64,000 nucleotides of DNA from SURF-21 sp964462595 (GCA_964462595.1 CAYWXM010000030.1:37539-101538); one strand, 5' to 3'; shown: positions 34,408 to 44,171, numbered from the stretch's first letter. Notes: generated by a model not told the origin, from the letters alone. Made by a program: numbers and translations.

Positions 34408-35376
34408 GTGACCGGCGACGGTAGAATGGCCATAGAGGTTGAAGGGCTGGTCAAGCGCTATGGCGACCTGGTGGCTGTGGACGGTATCTCGCTCCAGGTG
34501 GAAGAGGGCGAGCTCTTCGGTTTCCTGGGCCCCAACGGGGCGGGGAAGACGACCACGGTCAACATACTCACCGGCGTATCCCTTTCCACCTCCGGAAGGG
34601 CATCTATACAAGGGCACGACGTGGTCAGGGAATCTTTTTGCGCCAAGGAGGCCATCAACGTCGTCCCCGAGGTCTCCAACGCATATATCGAGTACACGGC
34701 CTGGAAAAACCTCATGTTCACAGGCGCCCTGTATGGGGTGGCGAAGAAAGAGACCGCGCGAAGGGCCGAACAACTCCTGAGAGCGTTCGACCTCTACGAC
34801 AAGCGCGACCTGAAGGTAAGGGGTTTCTCCCAGGGTATGCGTCGCAAGCTGGTCATCGCCATGGCGCTCATCAACAGGCCCAGGGTCCTGTTTCTGGACG
34901 AGCCCACCACCGGCTTGGACGTGCAGAGCGTGCTCGCCATCCGCGAGATGGTCAGGGACCTGAACCGAGACGGCATCACCGTATTCCTCACCACCCATAA
35001 CCTTACCGAGGCCAACGTGCTGTGCAACCGCGTGGCCATTATCAACCGCGGGCGCATCGTGGCCACGGATACCCCGGAGAACCTGAAGCGCGCGGCGCGC
35101 AGCGTGCAGGTGGTAGAGGTGTCCTTCGACCGGGCGGATGATCTGGCGGACGATGATATCGCAGCTATTACCATGGTCAAGGAGGCGTCCAGGCGGGGCG
35201 ACAAGTTCCGCCTGCTCACGGATGAACCCTCAGCGGTGGTATCGGGCATAACGCGCTTCGCGGATGAAAAAGGCCTGGCCATAACCTATATTAATACTCC
35301 CGGCCCCAGCCTGGAGGACGTCTTCGTGGAACTCACCGGGATAGACAGATCGGGTAAGGCAGGTGGCGAGCGATGA
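34408..35376 (+). CDS. ABC transporter ATP-binding protein (DrrA-like)
   Basis: About 322 residues from GTG 34408, with GGGGGGAAA upstream; the frame is open to 34342 but without a ribosome site there. Walker A is GPNGAGKTT, the signature is FSQGMRRKL, and Walker B is RVLFLDEPTTGLD. A roughly 80-residue C-terminal extension ends TGIDRSGKAGG and is typical of exporters of the DrrA/NodI subgroup. It overlaps the permease gene by four bases (ATGA), so the two are coupled in translation. It probably exports a lipid, antibiotic or surface component; the substrate is unknown. Confidence 0.92.
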   Translation: MTGDGRMAIEVEGLVKRYGDLVAVDGISLQVEEGELFGFLGPNGAGKTTTVNILTGVSLSTSGRASIQGHDVVRESFCAKEAINVVPEVSNAYIEYTAWKNLMFTGALYGVAKKETARRAEQLLRAFDLYDKRDLKVRGFSQGMRRKLVIAMALINRPRVLFLDEPTTGLDVQSVLAIREMVRDLNRDGITVFLTTHNLTEANVLCNRVAIINRGRIVATDTPENLKRAARSVQVVEVSFDRADDLADDDIAAITMVKEASRRGDKFRLLTDEPSAVVSGITRFADEKGLAITYINTPGPSLEDVFVELTGIDRSGKAGGER

Positions 35377-36140
35377 CCGCCAGGGTACTCGCGCCGCAGA
35401 GACTGGGCAAAGAAATGCGCCGCGCCCTGGTCATCGCCGGCAAGGATGTGAGGATCTACTGCCTCAAGCCGCCCGTGCTCCTCTTCGGCCTGGTCTTTCC
35501 CTTCTTTCTCTTCCTCTCTTTCTACGTGGGCAGGAAAGGGCCCATCGAGGAGGGGATACCGGGCCTGGTGAGCATCGCGGTGTTTTTCGCCTCCTCCAAC
35601 ATCGCTCCCGTGGGCATGCCTTACGAGAGGATGGCCAAGACCTTCAACCGCTACCTTTCGGCCCCCATATCCATCACCTGGATGATCTTCGGGAAGACCC
35701 TGGCCGGTTTTCTCTTCGGGACGCTGGTATCGATCGTCCCGCTCCTGGTGGGAGTGATCGCTTTCGGCACCGATGTGACTTCGCCCGCTCTCCTGGTCCT
35801 CTCCGTCCTGGCGGGTGGGATGTGTTTTTCGTGCATGGGCACGCTGATAGCCTCCATCCCCACAGAGTCGCCGGGTAACGTGATGACGGTCTTCAACTTC
35901 GTGCGCCTGCCCCTGCTCTTCATGAGCGGGATATTCATACCCCTTGCGGATATGCCGGGTTGGGCGCGCGTGCTGGCGGCGATCTCACCCCTCACCTACG
36001 TCAACGATCTTCTAAGGCGGAGTACGGGGCTGTCCGGTTACTATCCCTGGTGGCTGGACCTGCTGGTGCTGGTATTATATGCTGCCGCTTTTTTCTTTTT
36101 CGCGGCCTGGATATTCAACGTCTCCCGGCGCCGGTCTTAA
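35373..36140 (+). CDS. ABC-2 type transporter permease
   Basis: 255 residues with about six membrane helices. The segment RLPLLFMSGIFIPLADMPGW, followed by ISPLTYVNDLLRR, is a clear ABC-2 family motif. The N-terminal 30 residues are cytoplasmic. It starts inside the ATPase gene's stop (ATGA), so the two make a half-transporter pair that would dimerise. Whether it serves the coiled-coil array upstream is open; the terminator between them argues for a separate transcript. Confidence 0.9.
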   Translation: MTARVLAPQRLGKEMRRALVIAGKDVRIYCLKPPVLLFGLVFPFFLFLSFYVGRKGPIEEGIPGLVSIAVFFASSNIAPVGMPYERMAKTFNRYLSAPISITWMIFGKTLAGFLFGTLVSIVPLLVGVIAFGTDVTSPALLVLSVLAGGMCFSCMGTLIASIPTESPGNVMTVFNFVRLPLLFMSGIFIPLADMPGWARVLAAISPLTYVNDLLRRSTGLSGYYPWWLDLLVLVLYAAAFFFFAAWIFNVSRRRS

Positions 36141-36178
36141 GCGGGGTTCCGGGCCGGCCTTTTCTACTACCGAAAGGG

Positions 36179-37840
36179 CTATTGCATTTTGCGCTCCTCT
36201 TCCTCGCGCAGGATCTTGCGCAGCACCTTGCCCACGGCGGATTTCGGCAGCTCGTCGCGGAAGTCCACGCTCTTGGGCACCTTGTAGGCGGCCAGCTTCT
36301 CGCGGCAGAAAGAGATTATCTCGTCTTCACTGGCGGACTCCCCCTGTTTGAGCACGACGTACGCCCGGATGGTCTCTCCCCGGTACTCGTCGGGGACGCC
36401 CACGGCCACCGCGTCCGCGATCTTGGGGTGCTGGAAGAGGACCTCGTCGATCTCGCGCGGGTAGATGTTGTAGCCGCCGGCTATGACCATGTCCTTCTTG
36501 CGGTCCACGATAAAGATATAGCCGTCCTCGTCGCGGGTGGCGATGTCACCCGTATAGAGCCAGCCGTCCCTGAGTTGGGCCGCGGTCTCCTCGGGGTTCT
36601 CCCAGTATCCCCGCATGATCAGGGGCCCTTTCATGATGAGCTCCCCAGGCTCTCCAGCTGGCACTTCGGCCACTCCATCTTCTATGTCCACCAGGCGTAC
36701 GTCGTTGTCCGGGAAAGGGATGCCTATGCTGCCCGCCTTCTTCATGCCCAGGATAGGGTTGGAAACCCCCAGTGCCGTCGACTCAGAAAGACCGTAGCCC
36801 TCACTGAAAGAGGTGCCCATATCCTTTATCTTCTCGATCATCTCCACCGGCATGGGCGCGGCACCGGAGTTGAGCAGCCCCAGCTTGCGGTCGAGCCCTA
36901 GCTCCTCGGCCCGGGGATGGTTGATCAAGGCGTTGATCATGGTGGGCACTGCTGGGAAGAAGGTTATCTCCTCGAAGCCCGCGAGCAGGTTCATGACCTC
37001 GTCCACGTCGAAGCGCGGGATGAGGATCATGGTAGCGCAGTTGAAGGTGGCCCAGTTGAGGACGACGACGTTGCCGTAGACGTGGAAGAAGGGGATGATT
37101 GCCAGGACGCTGCGCCTTTCCGGGGGGATCATGGATATCGTCGGGTTACCCCACATGGAGCACTGCAGGGTGCCGGCCACCAGGTTGGCGTGTGTGAGCA
37201 CTGCCCCCTTGGGGACGCCGGTGGTGCCCCCCGTGAACTGTATCAGGGCCGGGTCCTCGGGGCTCACCTGCACTTTGCTGCGCCGGGGGTTGGCCACGCC
37301 TTCTATAAGGGTGGAGAAGTGGTGCCAGCCCCCGTCCAGCTCCATGCTGGCGGCCGTGCTCGCCTCCATGCTCCTGATGTAATCGGTGACCTTGGTCACG
37401 ATGACCTCCGGGACCTCGACCTCGCCCAGCAGGGCGCGGATTATGGGCAGCACCATGTCGAAGGTGATGAGCGTGGTCAGGCTGGTGGTCGTTACTATCT
37501 GCTTCAACTCGTCCGGGGTATAGAGGGGGTTGAGGTTCACGACGATGGCGCCCACCGACAGCGCCGCAAAGTAGGCGATGGGGTACTGCGGGCAGTTGGG
37601 AAGGTGGATACCCACGCGGTCCCCCTTCTTCACCCCCATGGCCTCCAGGGCGTTGGCGAAGCGCATCACCTGGTCGCGCAGCTCCCAGAAGGTCACCTCG
37701 CTGCCGTAGAAGTTGAGGGCGGGCTTGTCCGGGTACGCGCCCGCCGGCAGCCCCAGGAGCTCGTGCACGCCGATGCGCGGGTAGCGGATGGTCGTTGGCA
37801 CGTTGTAGTCGTAATGACGGTGCCAGGGTTTTTCTTCCAT
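36179..37840 (-). CDS. Long-chain acyl-CoA ligase (AMP-binding)
   Basis: About 553 residues from ATG 37840 (GGGGGTGAT upstream); earlier ATGs lie in the same frame. The adenylate-forming motifs are IQFTGGTTGVPKGAVLTHAN (P-loop), GYGLSESTALGVSNP, YTGDIATRDEDGYIFIVDR and DMVIAGGYNIYPREIDEVL, with the catalytic lysine near the end in PKSAVGKVLRK. The enzyme activates a carboxylic acid as CoA ester. The acyl-CoA operon at 14039-17519 could use its product. It is convergent with the ABC permease. Confidence 0.92.
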   Translation of the reverse strand: MEEKPWHRHYDYNVPTTIRYPRIGVHELLGLPAGAYPDKPALNFYGSEVTFWELRDQVMRFANALEAMGVKKGDRVGIHLPNCPQYPIAYFAALSVGAIVVNLNPLYTPDELKQIVTTTSLTTLITFDMVLPIIRALLGEVEVPEVIVTKVTDYIRSMEASTAASMELDGGWHHFSTLIEGVANPRRSKVQVSPEDPALIQFTGGTTGVPKGAVLTHANLVAGTLQCSMWGNPTISMIPPERRSVLAIIPFFHVYGNVVVLNWATFNCATMILIPRFDVDEVMNLLAGFEEITFFPAVPTMINALINHPRAEELGLDRKLGLLNSGAAPMPVEMIEKIKDMGTSFSEGYGLSESTALGVSNPILGMKKAGSIGIPFPDNDVRLVDIEDGVAEVPAGEPGELIMKGPLIMRGYWENPEETAAQLRDGWLYTGDIATRDEDGYIFIVDRKKDMVIAGGYNIYPREIDEVLFQHPKIADAVAVGVPDEYRGETIRAYVVLKQGESASEDEIISFCREKLAAYKVPKSVDFRDELPKSAVGKVLRKILREEEERKMQ

Positions 37841-38163
37841 CAGGATCACCCCCATATGCAAGCGGTCTCGGCCTGATTATCGCGGTGATGTGGTTAAAGC
37901 TGCAGGTAGGTTAATTCTAGCATTGCGGAGAGCCTTTGACTACGAAAGAGCCCGGGTTGGATCTGGCCCCTCCGCGGCCTCCAGCCCCCGGCATCGAGAC
38001 AGCACGAAGGCCCCCTGGGGGGATGGGCGCGAAAGGGTCTATGGCGCGTAACGCGTGCTTTATCCCCTCCCACCCCGTTAGCGCAACCAAGGCTTCATGG
38101 CGGGCTTTCCCGCCGCGACGGGTCGTGCCACGCTCGCGCAGCGCTGGAAGCCGCGCGCGCCCG
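37841..38163. other. Intergenic region, no gene seen
   Basis: 323 bases between the ligase start and the flavodiiron stop. The first part, with a TTAATTCTAG stretch near 37911-37920, is AT-rich and probably holds the ligase promoter on the minus strand. The rest is GC-rich and has no plausible coding frame or strong hairpin. Confidence 0.4.
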
Positions 38164-39342
38164 CTATCTCAGGCCGCTCTCGCGGTGCTTCTGCGCGATG
38201 GTATCTGCCAGCTTGTCCAGGGCCTCGAGGTCGGACTGCAGGGGCACCCCTTTGCATAGCACGGGCTCCAGCACCTCGGCTTTCAGGTTGGATATCATCC
38301 CGGCCAGAGTATCCACCGTCTTCCCCCCCCAGCTGTACGAGCCCACGATGGAGAGGTATTTCACCTTGGGCCTGAGCGCGTTGGCCAGGAAGGTCGCGTA
38401 GGCGGCCATGGGATGGGGTCCGGCCAGGACGGTCGGCGTGCCCACGACCACCGTGGCCGCATCGACCAGGGCCATGGCCAGTTTGCCGATGTCGGTTACG
38501 GGCAGGTCGAAGAGCTCGACGCGTACCCCCCGCTCGACCAGTGCCGCCGCCAGGTGATCGACCATCTGCCTCGTGCTGCCGTGCATGGAAACGAAGGGCA
38601 GGACCACCAGGTTGTGAGGGTCGCCCAGGACCCAGTCCCGGTAAGCGTCCAAGATGAAATCGGGCCGGTCGTAAATCTGCCCGTGGCTGGGGGCGATTAT
38701 CTGGATCTCGTAGTCCTTGAGCTTCTCGAGGTTCTTCTCGATGATGTTGCGGAAGGGCATCATGATCTCGGCGAAATAGCGCTTGGCGGACTCGTACACG
38801 CGCCCCTCGTCGATCATGAAGAGATCGCTGGTGGCGATGTGGGAACCGAAGAAGTCGCAACTGAAGAGGATGCGTTCTTCTTCCAGGTAGGTCACCATTG
38901 TTTCCGGCCAGTGCACCCAGGGAGTGTAGATGAACTTGAGGGTCCTGCCTCCGAGGGAGAGCGTCTCGCCGTCTTCCACGGTGATAAAAGCCTCTTCGGG
39001 GATCTTCAGCAGATCGATGAGCATGCCCTTGGCCTTGTTGCTCACCACCACCTTCGCATCCGGAAAGCGCTCGAGCACGTAGGGGATGGACCCCGAGTGG
39101 TCCTGCTCCGCGTGGTGGGAGACGATATAGTCGATCCTGGGCACCTCCTCGAGCTGCGCCAGCAGTTCCGCTGATTTGGGCGGGTCCACCGTGTCCAGCA
39201 GGGCGGTCTTCTCGGTCCCTTCTATCAGGTAGGCGTTGTACGACGTTCCGTCCGGGAGGGGGATGAGCGAGTCAAAAAGGCGCCTTTCCCAATCGACGGC
39301 CCCCATCCAGTAGACCTTCTCTCTTATCTGTCTCTTGTTCAT
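38164..39342 (-). CDS. Flavodiiron protein (A-type flavoprotein)
   Basis: 392 residues. The N-terminal metallo-beta-lactamase domain has SHHAEQDHSGSIP (residues 75-87), giving the HxExDH iron ligands, then WVHWPETMVTY, FSCDFFGSH and IAPSHGQIY for the other ligands of the di-iron site. The C-terminal half (from about residue 250) is a flavodoxin domain: FVSMHGSTRQMVDHLA, then PTVLAGPHPMAAY and SWGGK. These proteins reduce oxygen or nitric oxide to protect anaerobes. No rubredoxin gene is next to it. Its presence supports an anaerobic or microaerophilic lifestyle. Confidence 0.93.
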   Translation of the reverse strand: MNKRQIREKVYWMGAVDWERRLFDSLIPLPDGTSYNAYLIEGTEKTALLDTVDPPKSAELLAQLEEVPRIDYIVSHHAEQDHSGSIPYVLERFPDAKVVVSNKAKGMLIDLLKIPEEAFITVEDGETLSLGGRTLKFIYTPWVHWPETMVTYLEEERILFSCDFFGSHIATSDLFMIDEGRVYESAKRYFAEIMMPFRNIIEKNLEKLKDYEIQIIAPSHGQIYDRPDFILDAYRDWVLGDPHNLVVLPFVSMHGSTRQMVDHLAAALVERGVRVELFDLPVTDIGKLAMALVDAATVVVGTPTVLAGPHPMAAYATFLANALRPKVKYLSIVGSYSWGGKTVDTLAGMISNLKAEVLEPVLCKGVPLQSDLEALDKLADTIAQKHRESGLR

Positions 39343-39511
39343 CTCAAGACCTCCATCGTCGTTGGAGGACGTCTCCTGTCGGTCCTCTCCTCAAGTAGTT
39401 ATTATTCCCACTTCAGCGGGATTCAACGGTTACATGCGTGAACTGTAAGGCAGCGGGCGCGTGATCCGCGGCATCGATACCTTGGGCGATCTTTTCCTCC
39501 CCGAATTCCCC

Positions 39512-39714
39512 TCAATGCTCGGTGGCCGCGCGCATGTATACCTGGCCGAAGACGGCCGAGTTGACCGATTCCTTGGTGGACCAGTAGCCCGGCTCGGTCC
39601 CCTCGCCGTTGGGCCGCTCGGAACCGGTACGGAAAGCCTGCGCCGCCAGCTGGGCGGCCTCGGCCGCTCTGGCCTCACCGGGGCGGTTCAGGGGAAGGGT
39701 CAAAGGGCACCCCG
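39512..39714 (-). other. Coding-like fragment, possible gene relic
   Basis: Reading leftwards from about 39714 to a TGA at 39512-39514 gives LTLPLNRPGEARAAEAAQLA, then GTEPGYWSTKESVNSAVFGQ and a VYMRAATEH end, which looks like a protein C-terminus. There is no start codon of its own; the frame runs back under the 3' end of the racemase gene. It may be a degraded gene. I do not recognise the family. Confidence 0.3.
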
Positions 39715-40407
39715 GCCCACAAGCGCGAACTCCACCGCCGCAAGGGCATGGATCTCGGTGCTGTCGAAGAGGGGTGCCGGTATGTCTTTCTCCACCAGGA
39801 TAAAGGGGAGTTCGGTACAGCCCAGGACGATGCCCTCCGCTCCCTGCGAGATCAGGTTCCCGGCTATCGCTATCAGCTCGTTCCGCGAAGACGGTCTCGT
39901 TATGCCGTGGCAAAGCTCATCGAAGATCACCCTGTCCACCAGGCGGCGTTCGTCCTCCTCGGGGACTATCACCTCGATGCCGTGCCCGGCCGCCATCCTC
40001 TTCCTGTAGAAGTCCTGCTCCATGGTGAGGGCGGTGCCCAGGAGACCCACTTTGGCGATGCCGTACGACTTGATTCTCTCGGCGGTGGCGTCGACTATAT
40101 GCAGCAGGGGTATCGATAAGCTCTCCTCTACCATGCCGGCAACCATGTGCACGGTATTGGTGCAGATGAGCAGGAACTCCGCGCCGGCTCTCTCGACCCG
40201 GCGGCCAGCCTCGATCATCATCCGGGCCAGTTCCTCCAACCTCTTTTCGCGCAGGAAGAGCTCCACCTCGGCAAAATCCACCGAGAACATGACTATGCGG
40301 GCGGAGTGGTGCCCGCCCAGGCGTGCATTAACCGCCCGGTTGATGATGCGGTAGTACTCTGCGGTGGATTCCCAGCTCATACCACCGATCAAGCCGATCG
40401 TCTTCAT
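39700..40407 (-). CDS. Aspartate/glutamate racemase family protein
   Basis: 235 residues. The start, TIGLIGGMSWESTAEYY, is the first signature; the two catalytic cysteines are in FLLICTNTVHMV (about C83) and IVLGCTELPFIL (about C195). It interconverts L- and D-aspartate or a related amino acid without a cofactor. D-amino acids could feed peptidoglycan. It stands near, and on the same strand as, the flavodiiron gene, though the gap suggests a separate promoter. Confidence 0.93.
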   Translation of the reverse strand: MKTIGLIGGMSWESTAEYYRIINRAVNARLGGHHSARIVMFSVDFAEVELFLREKRLEELARMMIEAGRRVERAGAEFLLICTNTVHMVAGMVEESLSIPLLHIVDATAERIKSYGIAKVGLLGTALTMEQDFYRKRMAAGHGIEVIVPEEDERRLVDRVIFDELCHGITRPSSRNELIAIAGNLISQGAEGIVLGCTELPFILVEKDIPAPLFDSTEIHALAAVEFALVGRGAL

Positions 40408-40630
40408 CTTCTCTCCCTTGTTATGGAAAGAGTTCCCAATAGACCACGCTTCTCGCCCGCTGCACGGGGTCCCTCGCGCCCGCTGCCCGATACGGTTATT
40501 CTAGCACCCGGCGGCCAAGGCCGGATGCGTGCTTCAGCGGAATGCCCTTTTCTGGCGGGCATGCGGCTGCCGGTTTACGCTAACCTGGCCGGCGGGGAGA
40601 ACGGCGTGATGCCCGTGCCCGGTAAGCGGT

Positions 40631-41584
40631 CTACCCGTCCCGATTTGCCCCCCGTCCCGCCTCCAGGACCAACTCGAACAGCTCCCTGGAGGTGTAGGTG
40701 GGCCGCCAGCCGAGCTCGCGCTTGATCTTCTCGTTGCTGCCCACCATGGAGTGGCGGAACATGTTGAACCAGTGGGAGGAGATGGGGGAGAGCCTCAGCC
40801 TGTAGGCGGTATCCACCGTGCGGCACATCAGCTCAGCCGGGACGGCGGGTGCTTTTATGCCCGCCCGCTGCATCATCTCGGAAAAGGCGATGGTATCGTC
40901 GCTGGTCACGTGGTATATGCCCCTGGCGCCTCGCTGCAGGACCAGCTTGACCGCCGAGGCCAGATCGTCCTCGTGGATATACTGCGTATGCGGGTCCGAC
41001 CCGCGTAAGCTCAGGGCGGTCTTGCGGCCGAAGAGCCAGGAGATGGTGTTGTCCAGCCTCCTGCCGACGATCACGCACGGGCGCAGGATAGTGAATTCCA
41101 GCTCCGGGTGCAGCTGGCTCAGGCGGTAGAGGTAATGCTCTATCTCCGCCTTACCGTAGGAGTAATAGCAGCGGCAGTCGCCGCGCGGGTAGTCTTCCTC
41201 GCTCAAAAGGAAAGGGTTGTCGGAGTGGGCTCCGAAGGCGGCCATGCTGGACATCTGTATCAGCCACGGGGTCGAGGTGTCCAGGCAGGCGTGGAAGACG
41301 TTCTTGGAGCCGTTGATATTGATGTCGTGGGTCTTCTTTTTATCCCTGATCTCGTCGAGGATGTAGGCCATGTGCAGGGCTGCGTCGCATCCCCTCATGG
41401 CCTCCCTGATACCCTCGCGGTCGCGCACGTCGATCTCGTGGAACTCGAGTTTGTCAGGCCGGGCCGACGGCGGCCTTAAATCGACGCCTACGATACTCTC
41501 GATCGAAGGCTCGTTTTCCAGTGCCTCCAGCATCACGGTGCCCAGGTAACCCGAGATGCCGCTGATGAACAGGCGCAATGCCAT
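40631..41584 (-). CDS. NAD-dependent epimerase/dehydratase family protein
   Basis: About 317 residues from ATG 41584 with GGAGGTG just upstream (tight spacing). The Rossmann motif is LFISGISGYLGTVMLEAL (GxxGxxG), followed by GVDLRPP and LHMAYILDE. The catalytic Tyr-x3-Lys is in YYSYGKAEIEHYL and the serine in QMSSMAAFG. Extended SDRs of this kind act on sugar nucleotides or hydroxy-steroid-like compounds. A sugar role is possible since a glycosyltransferase gene lies divergently upstream, but no sugar pathway is present. Confidence 0.88.
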   Translation of the reverse strand: MALRLFISGISGYLGTVMLEALENEPSIESIVGVDLRPPSARPDKLEFHEIDVRDREGIREAMRGCDAALHMAYILDEIRDKKKTHDININGSKNVFHACLDTSTPWLIQMSSMAAFGAHSDNPFLLSEEDYPRGDCRCYYSYGKAEIEHYLYRLSQLHPELEFTILRPCVIVGRRLDNTISWLFGRKTALSLRGSDPHTQYIHEDDLASAVKLVLQRGARGIYHVTSDDTIAFSEMMQRAGIKAPAVPAELMCRTVDTAYRLRLSPISSHWFNMFRHSMVGSNEKIKRELGWRPTYTSRELFELVLEAGRGANRDG

Positions 41585-41974
41585 CACCTCCGTGTTTTTT
41601 CGCTTCCGTGAAGATTGTAGCAGAATTTCCATCAGATACCGATATTGATAATGACTAATAGTTCATTCTAACTATTCGATTAAGAAAGCGAAGGGAATAG
41701 TCCCGTCTAACCCGGTTCCGGGCGGCGGCGACGGGCATGCTGTTCCCGGCATTTGACCATACCGGGGCCTACGCGCAGCGGAGGCCAAGTAGTCTGAGCC
41801 ACCTCCATAAAACGTGCGAGCGCGGGGCTTCGCTAGAGAAAGGCCATGGCGACTCGCGCGGGAGGGCACGCCGCCTGTTCAAGGCCGGCAGGGTGGGTTA
41901 GAATCGGGAACAGGCCGGCCCCCCGAACGAGGTCTGTAAGCATGGAAGCCGGCGCAACACGGGAGAGGTCAACC
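41585..41974. other. Divergent intergenic region with palindrome
   Basis: 390 bases between the epimerase and glycosyltransferase starts. The part at 41635-41690 is strikingly AT-rich and contains a perfect inverted repeat, AATAGTT-CATTCT-AACTATT (41657-41676), a candidate operator. The rest (41700-41970) is GC-rich; its upstream frame joins the glycosyltransferase but lacks a ribosome site or homology, so I see no further gene. Confidence 0.5.
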
Positions 41975-43195
41975 ATGGATATACTCTTCATCTGCAAGAC
42001 GCTGCCACACGAGAAGGTTATCGGAGGGCCGGTTATCATCTACAACCGCGTCCGCATCCTGGCGCAGCGGCACAACGTCTCTTTACTCTGTTTCGTCTCC
42101 CCCGGGGAGAGGGAATACACAGAAACCGTCTCGCGCTTCTGCCGGGATTTCCAGGCCGTGCCCATGCCCTCTTACGGCGGCGGGCTGCGCAAGGCAAGGG
42201 ACTGGATCTTCTCGCCGGTGCCGGTCTATTTCCTCAACAACCACTCGGGAGAGATGTACGTCCGCCTGCGGGAGATGGTTAAACGTTTCCGCTACGACGT
42301 GGTGATCAGCGAGTATTCCATGGTGGCCCAGTATCTTTTCCGCAATCCGGACCTCGCGGGGATAAAGAGGGTGATGTCGGTGCACGAGTGTTATTATCTC
42401 GCCCGCCGCAAGGCATGGAAGGTACAGGGTTTCTCGCGCGCGGGCCTGGAGGCGCTTTTCAACCTCAAGGGGCTGAGGGGATTCGAGCTCGACATGTACG
42501 CGGACGCGGACAAGGTGCTCGTGCTTACCCCGGAGGGGAAGCAAGAGCTGCTCGCAATAAGGCCCGAACTGGATATCTCGGTGGTACCGCACGGGGTGGA
42601 CGTGGATTATTTCCACGCCTCGGGGGATTGCGCCAGGGAGCACGCGGTGATGTTCCTGGGCAACTACCCCCATGACCCCAACCGTGACGCGGTGCACTAC
42701 TTCCACGAGAGCATATGGCCGCGGGTGAAGGAAGAGGTGCCGGAGGCCGTTTTCTACGTGGTGGGCAAGGACCCCACCCCTGATCTCCTGGAGCTGGCGC
42801 GCACTGACCCCTCGGTGGTCGTGACCGGCACTGTGGACGACGTGCGCCCGTATTTCGAGAGGGCCAGGGCCTTCGTGAACCCCGTGCGTATCGGAGGGGG
42901 TTTCCGGGGCAAGATACTCGAGGCCATGTCCATGGGGCTTCCCATCGTCAGCACGTCTCTGGGGGCGGAGGGGGTTAACGCCGAGGACGGCCGGGACATG
43001 ATCTTAGCCGACGAGCCGGGCGACTTCGCGGCAGCGACCGTGCGCCTGCTGCGCGACGAAGCCCTGGGTGAACGCCTGGGAAGGCGCGTGCGCGGGATGG
43101 CCCTGGAGAGCTTTTCCTGGGAGAAGGGCGTCGAAAAGCTGGAGCAGGTACTCACGGATGCAGTACGGCGCGGAAACACGGCACCCCTGTCTTGA
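41975..43195 (+). CDS. Glycosyltransferase, GT4 family
   Basis: About 406 residues from ATG 41975 (GGGAGAGGT upstream); 43 extra in-frame codons upstream look non-coding. The N-terminal half has PHEKVIGGPVIIYNRV, and the C-terminal half has VVPHGVDVDYF, AVMFLGNYPHDPNRDAVHYF, VVTGTVDDVRPYFERARAFV and GGGFRGKILEAMSMGLPIVS, which contains the E-x7-E nucleotide-sugar motif. Retaining GT4 enzymes add sugars to lipids or proteins. It is cytoplasmic or loosely membrane-bound. Acceptor and sugar are unknown. Confidence 0.93.
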   Translation: MDILFICKTLPHEKVIGGPVIIYNRVRILAQRHNVSLLCFVSPGEREYTETVSRFCRDFQAVPMPSYGGGLRKARDWIFSPVPVYFLNNHSGEMYVRLREMVKRFRYDVVISEYSMVAQYLFRNPDLAGIKRVMSVHECYYLARRKAWKVQGFSRAGLEALFNLKGLRGFELDMYADADKVLVLTPEGKQELLAIRPELDISVVPHGVDVDYFHASGDCAREHAVMFLGNYPHDPNRDAVHYFHESIWPRVKEEVPEAVFYVVGKDPTPDLLELARTDPSVVVTGTVDDVRPYFERARAFVNPVRIGGGFRGKILEAMSMGLPIVSTSLGAEGVNAEDGRDMILADEPGDFAAATVRLLRDEALGERLGRRVRGMALESFSWEKGVEKLEQVLTDAVRRGNTAPLS

Positions 43196-43364
43196 GCCCC
43201 CCAGCCCGGATGTCGCCGGCAAGAAAAACACTGTCCGGGCTCTACCGGGCCGGCCGCAGCGAGCGCGTTTCCGACGGTTTCTTTACGTTGAGAGTCTGCA
43301 TGCGCAGCCGAATGAGACCGTTACCCGGAGACTCGAGCCGCAAAAGCACCTGTAGCGAATAGCG

Positions 43365-44171
43365 TTACCCCCGTCCCTGGACAGCGAAGTCCTTCTCCAA
43401 CACCTCCAGCAGGCATCGCACGAGCCGCGGTCCGTATCCCTGTTCCGCATGGCCGAAATCGGGGAAGGTCACGAGGCGGCAGCCGTCACCGGCGCGGCGC
43501 TGCAATTCCCGCGCCTGTTCGACCTCGAAGATGAAATCGTCCTCACCCTGGATGATGGTAAGGGGTTGAGGGGGTATGAGGTGCGCGAGCCTGGCGGGCG
43601 GCGCCTGGCGTTTCCAAGACCCGGCTACGTTCACCCCGTAGCGGTGCGCCGCGACAAAACGCCCCAGCGGGTTGCCGAGCAGAAGGCGGATCAACCTGGC
43701 CCCGGGCGCGCGCGCGGTGCGGATATCCGCCGGCACGCTGATGGCTGTCACGGATTCCAGCCCCCCGAAAAGTGCGGCATATCTCATGGCAACCACGCCT
43801 CCCATCGAAAATCCGATCGCGGCGATGGCGCGGTTTCCCTCCGAGCGCGCCATATCGACCACCGCCTTGAGGTCGTAGACCTCGAGGAGGCCGAAGGTGG
43901 AGCGGCCGGGCGAGAGGCCGTGACCGCGGAAATCGAAGGTATAGACGGTGAAGAACCGGGACAGGTCCTGGGCCAGGGCCACGAAATCGCGGATGTTCTT
44001 GTTTCCGCCGAAGCCGTGGCAGAGCACCACCGCACGCTCCGGGTCACGTCCCATGCGGACGCAGTGCAGGGTTATGCCGTCCTCGGTGTCCACCTGGCGG
44101 GGTAGCGTGGGCACGGTGTAGGCGGCGAACATGACTCCCTCCGGGAGCCCCTCGTTGATCGATCTGTCCAT
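43365..44171 (-). CDS. Alpha/beta hydrolase
   Basis: 268 residues. The fold's marks are VVLCHGFGGNKNIRDFVALA (oxyanion region, HGFGG), then FDFRGHGLSPG, the nucleophile elbow GFSMGGVVAM (Ser), an acid in IQGEDDFIFEVEQ, and the histidine in FPDFGHAEQGYG. All three catalytic residues are present, so it should be active as an esterase or similar enzyme. There is no signal peptide. It is a lone gene, convergent with the glycosyltransferase, and its substrate is not predictable. Confidence 0.9.
   Translation of the reverse strand: MDRSINEGLPEGVMFAAYTVPTLPRQVDTEDGITLHCVRMGRDPERAVVLCHGFGGNKNIRDFVALAQDLSRFFTVYTFDFRGHGLSPGRSTFGLLEVYDLKAVVDMARSEGNRAIAAIGFSMGGVVAMRYAALFGGLESVTAISVPADIRTARAPGARLIRLLLGNPLGRFVAAHRYGVNVAGSWKRQAPPARLAHLIPPQPLTIIQGEDDFIFEVEQARELQRRAGDGCRLVTFPDFGHAEQGYGPRLVRCLLEVLEKDFAVQGRG

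Noticed and set aside
36917..37876. 319-codon plus-strand frame inside the acyl-CoA ligase gene
   Set aside because: Shadow frame with no ribosome site; the minus strand has all adenylation motifs.
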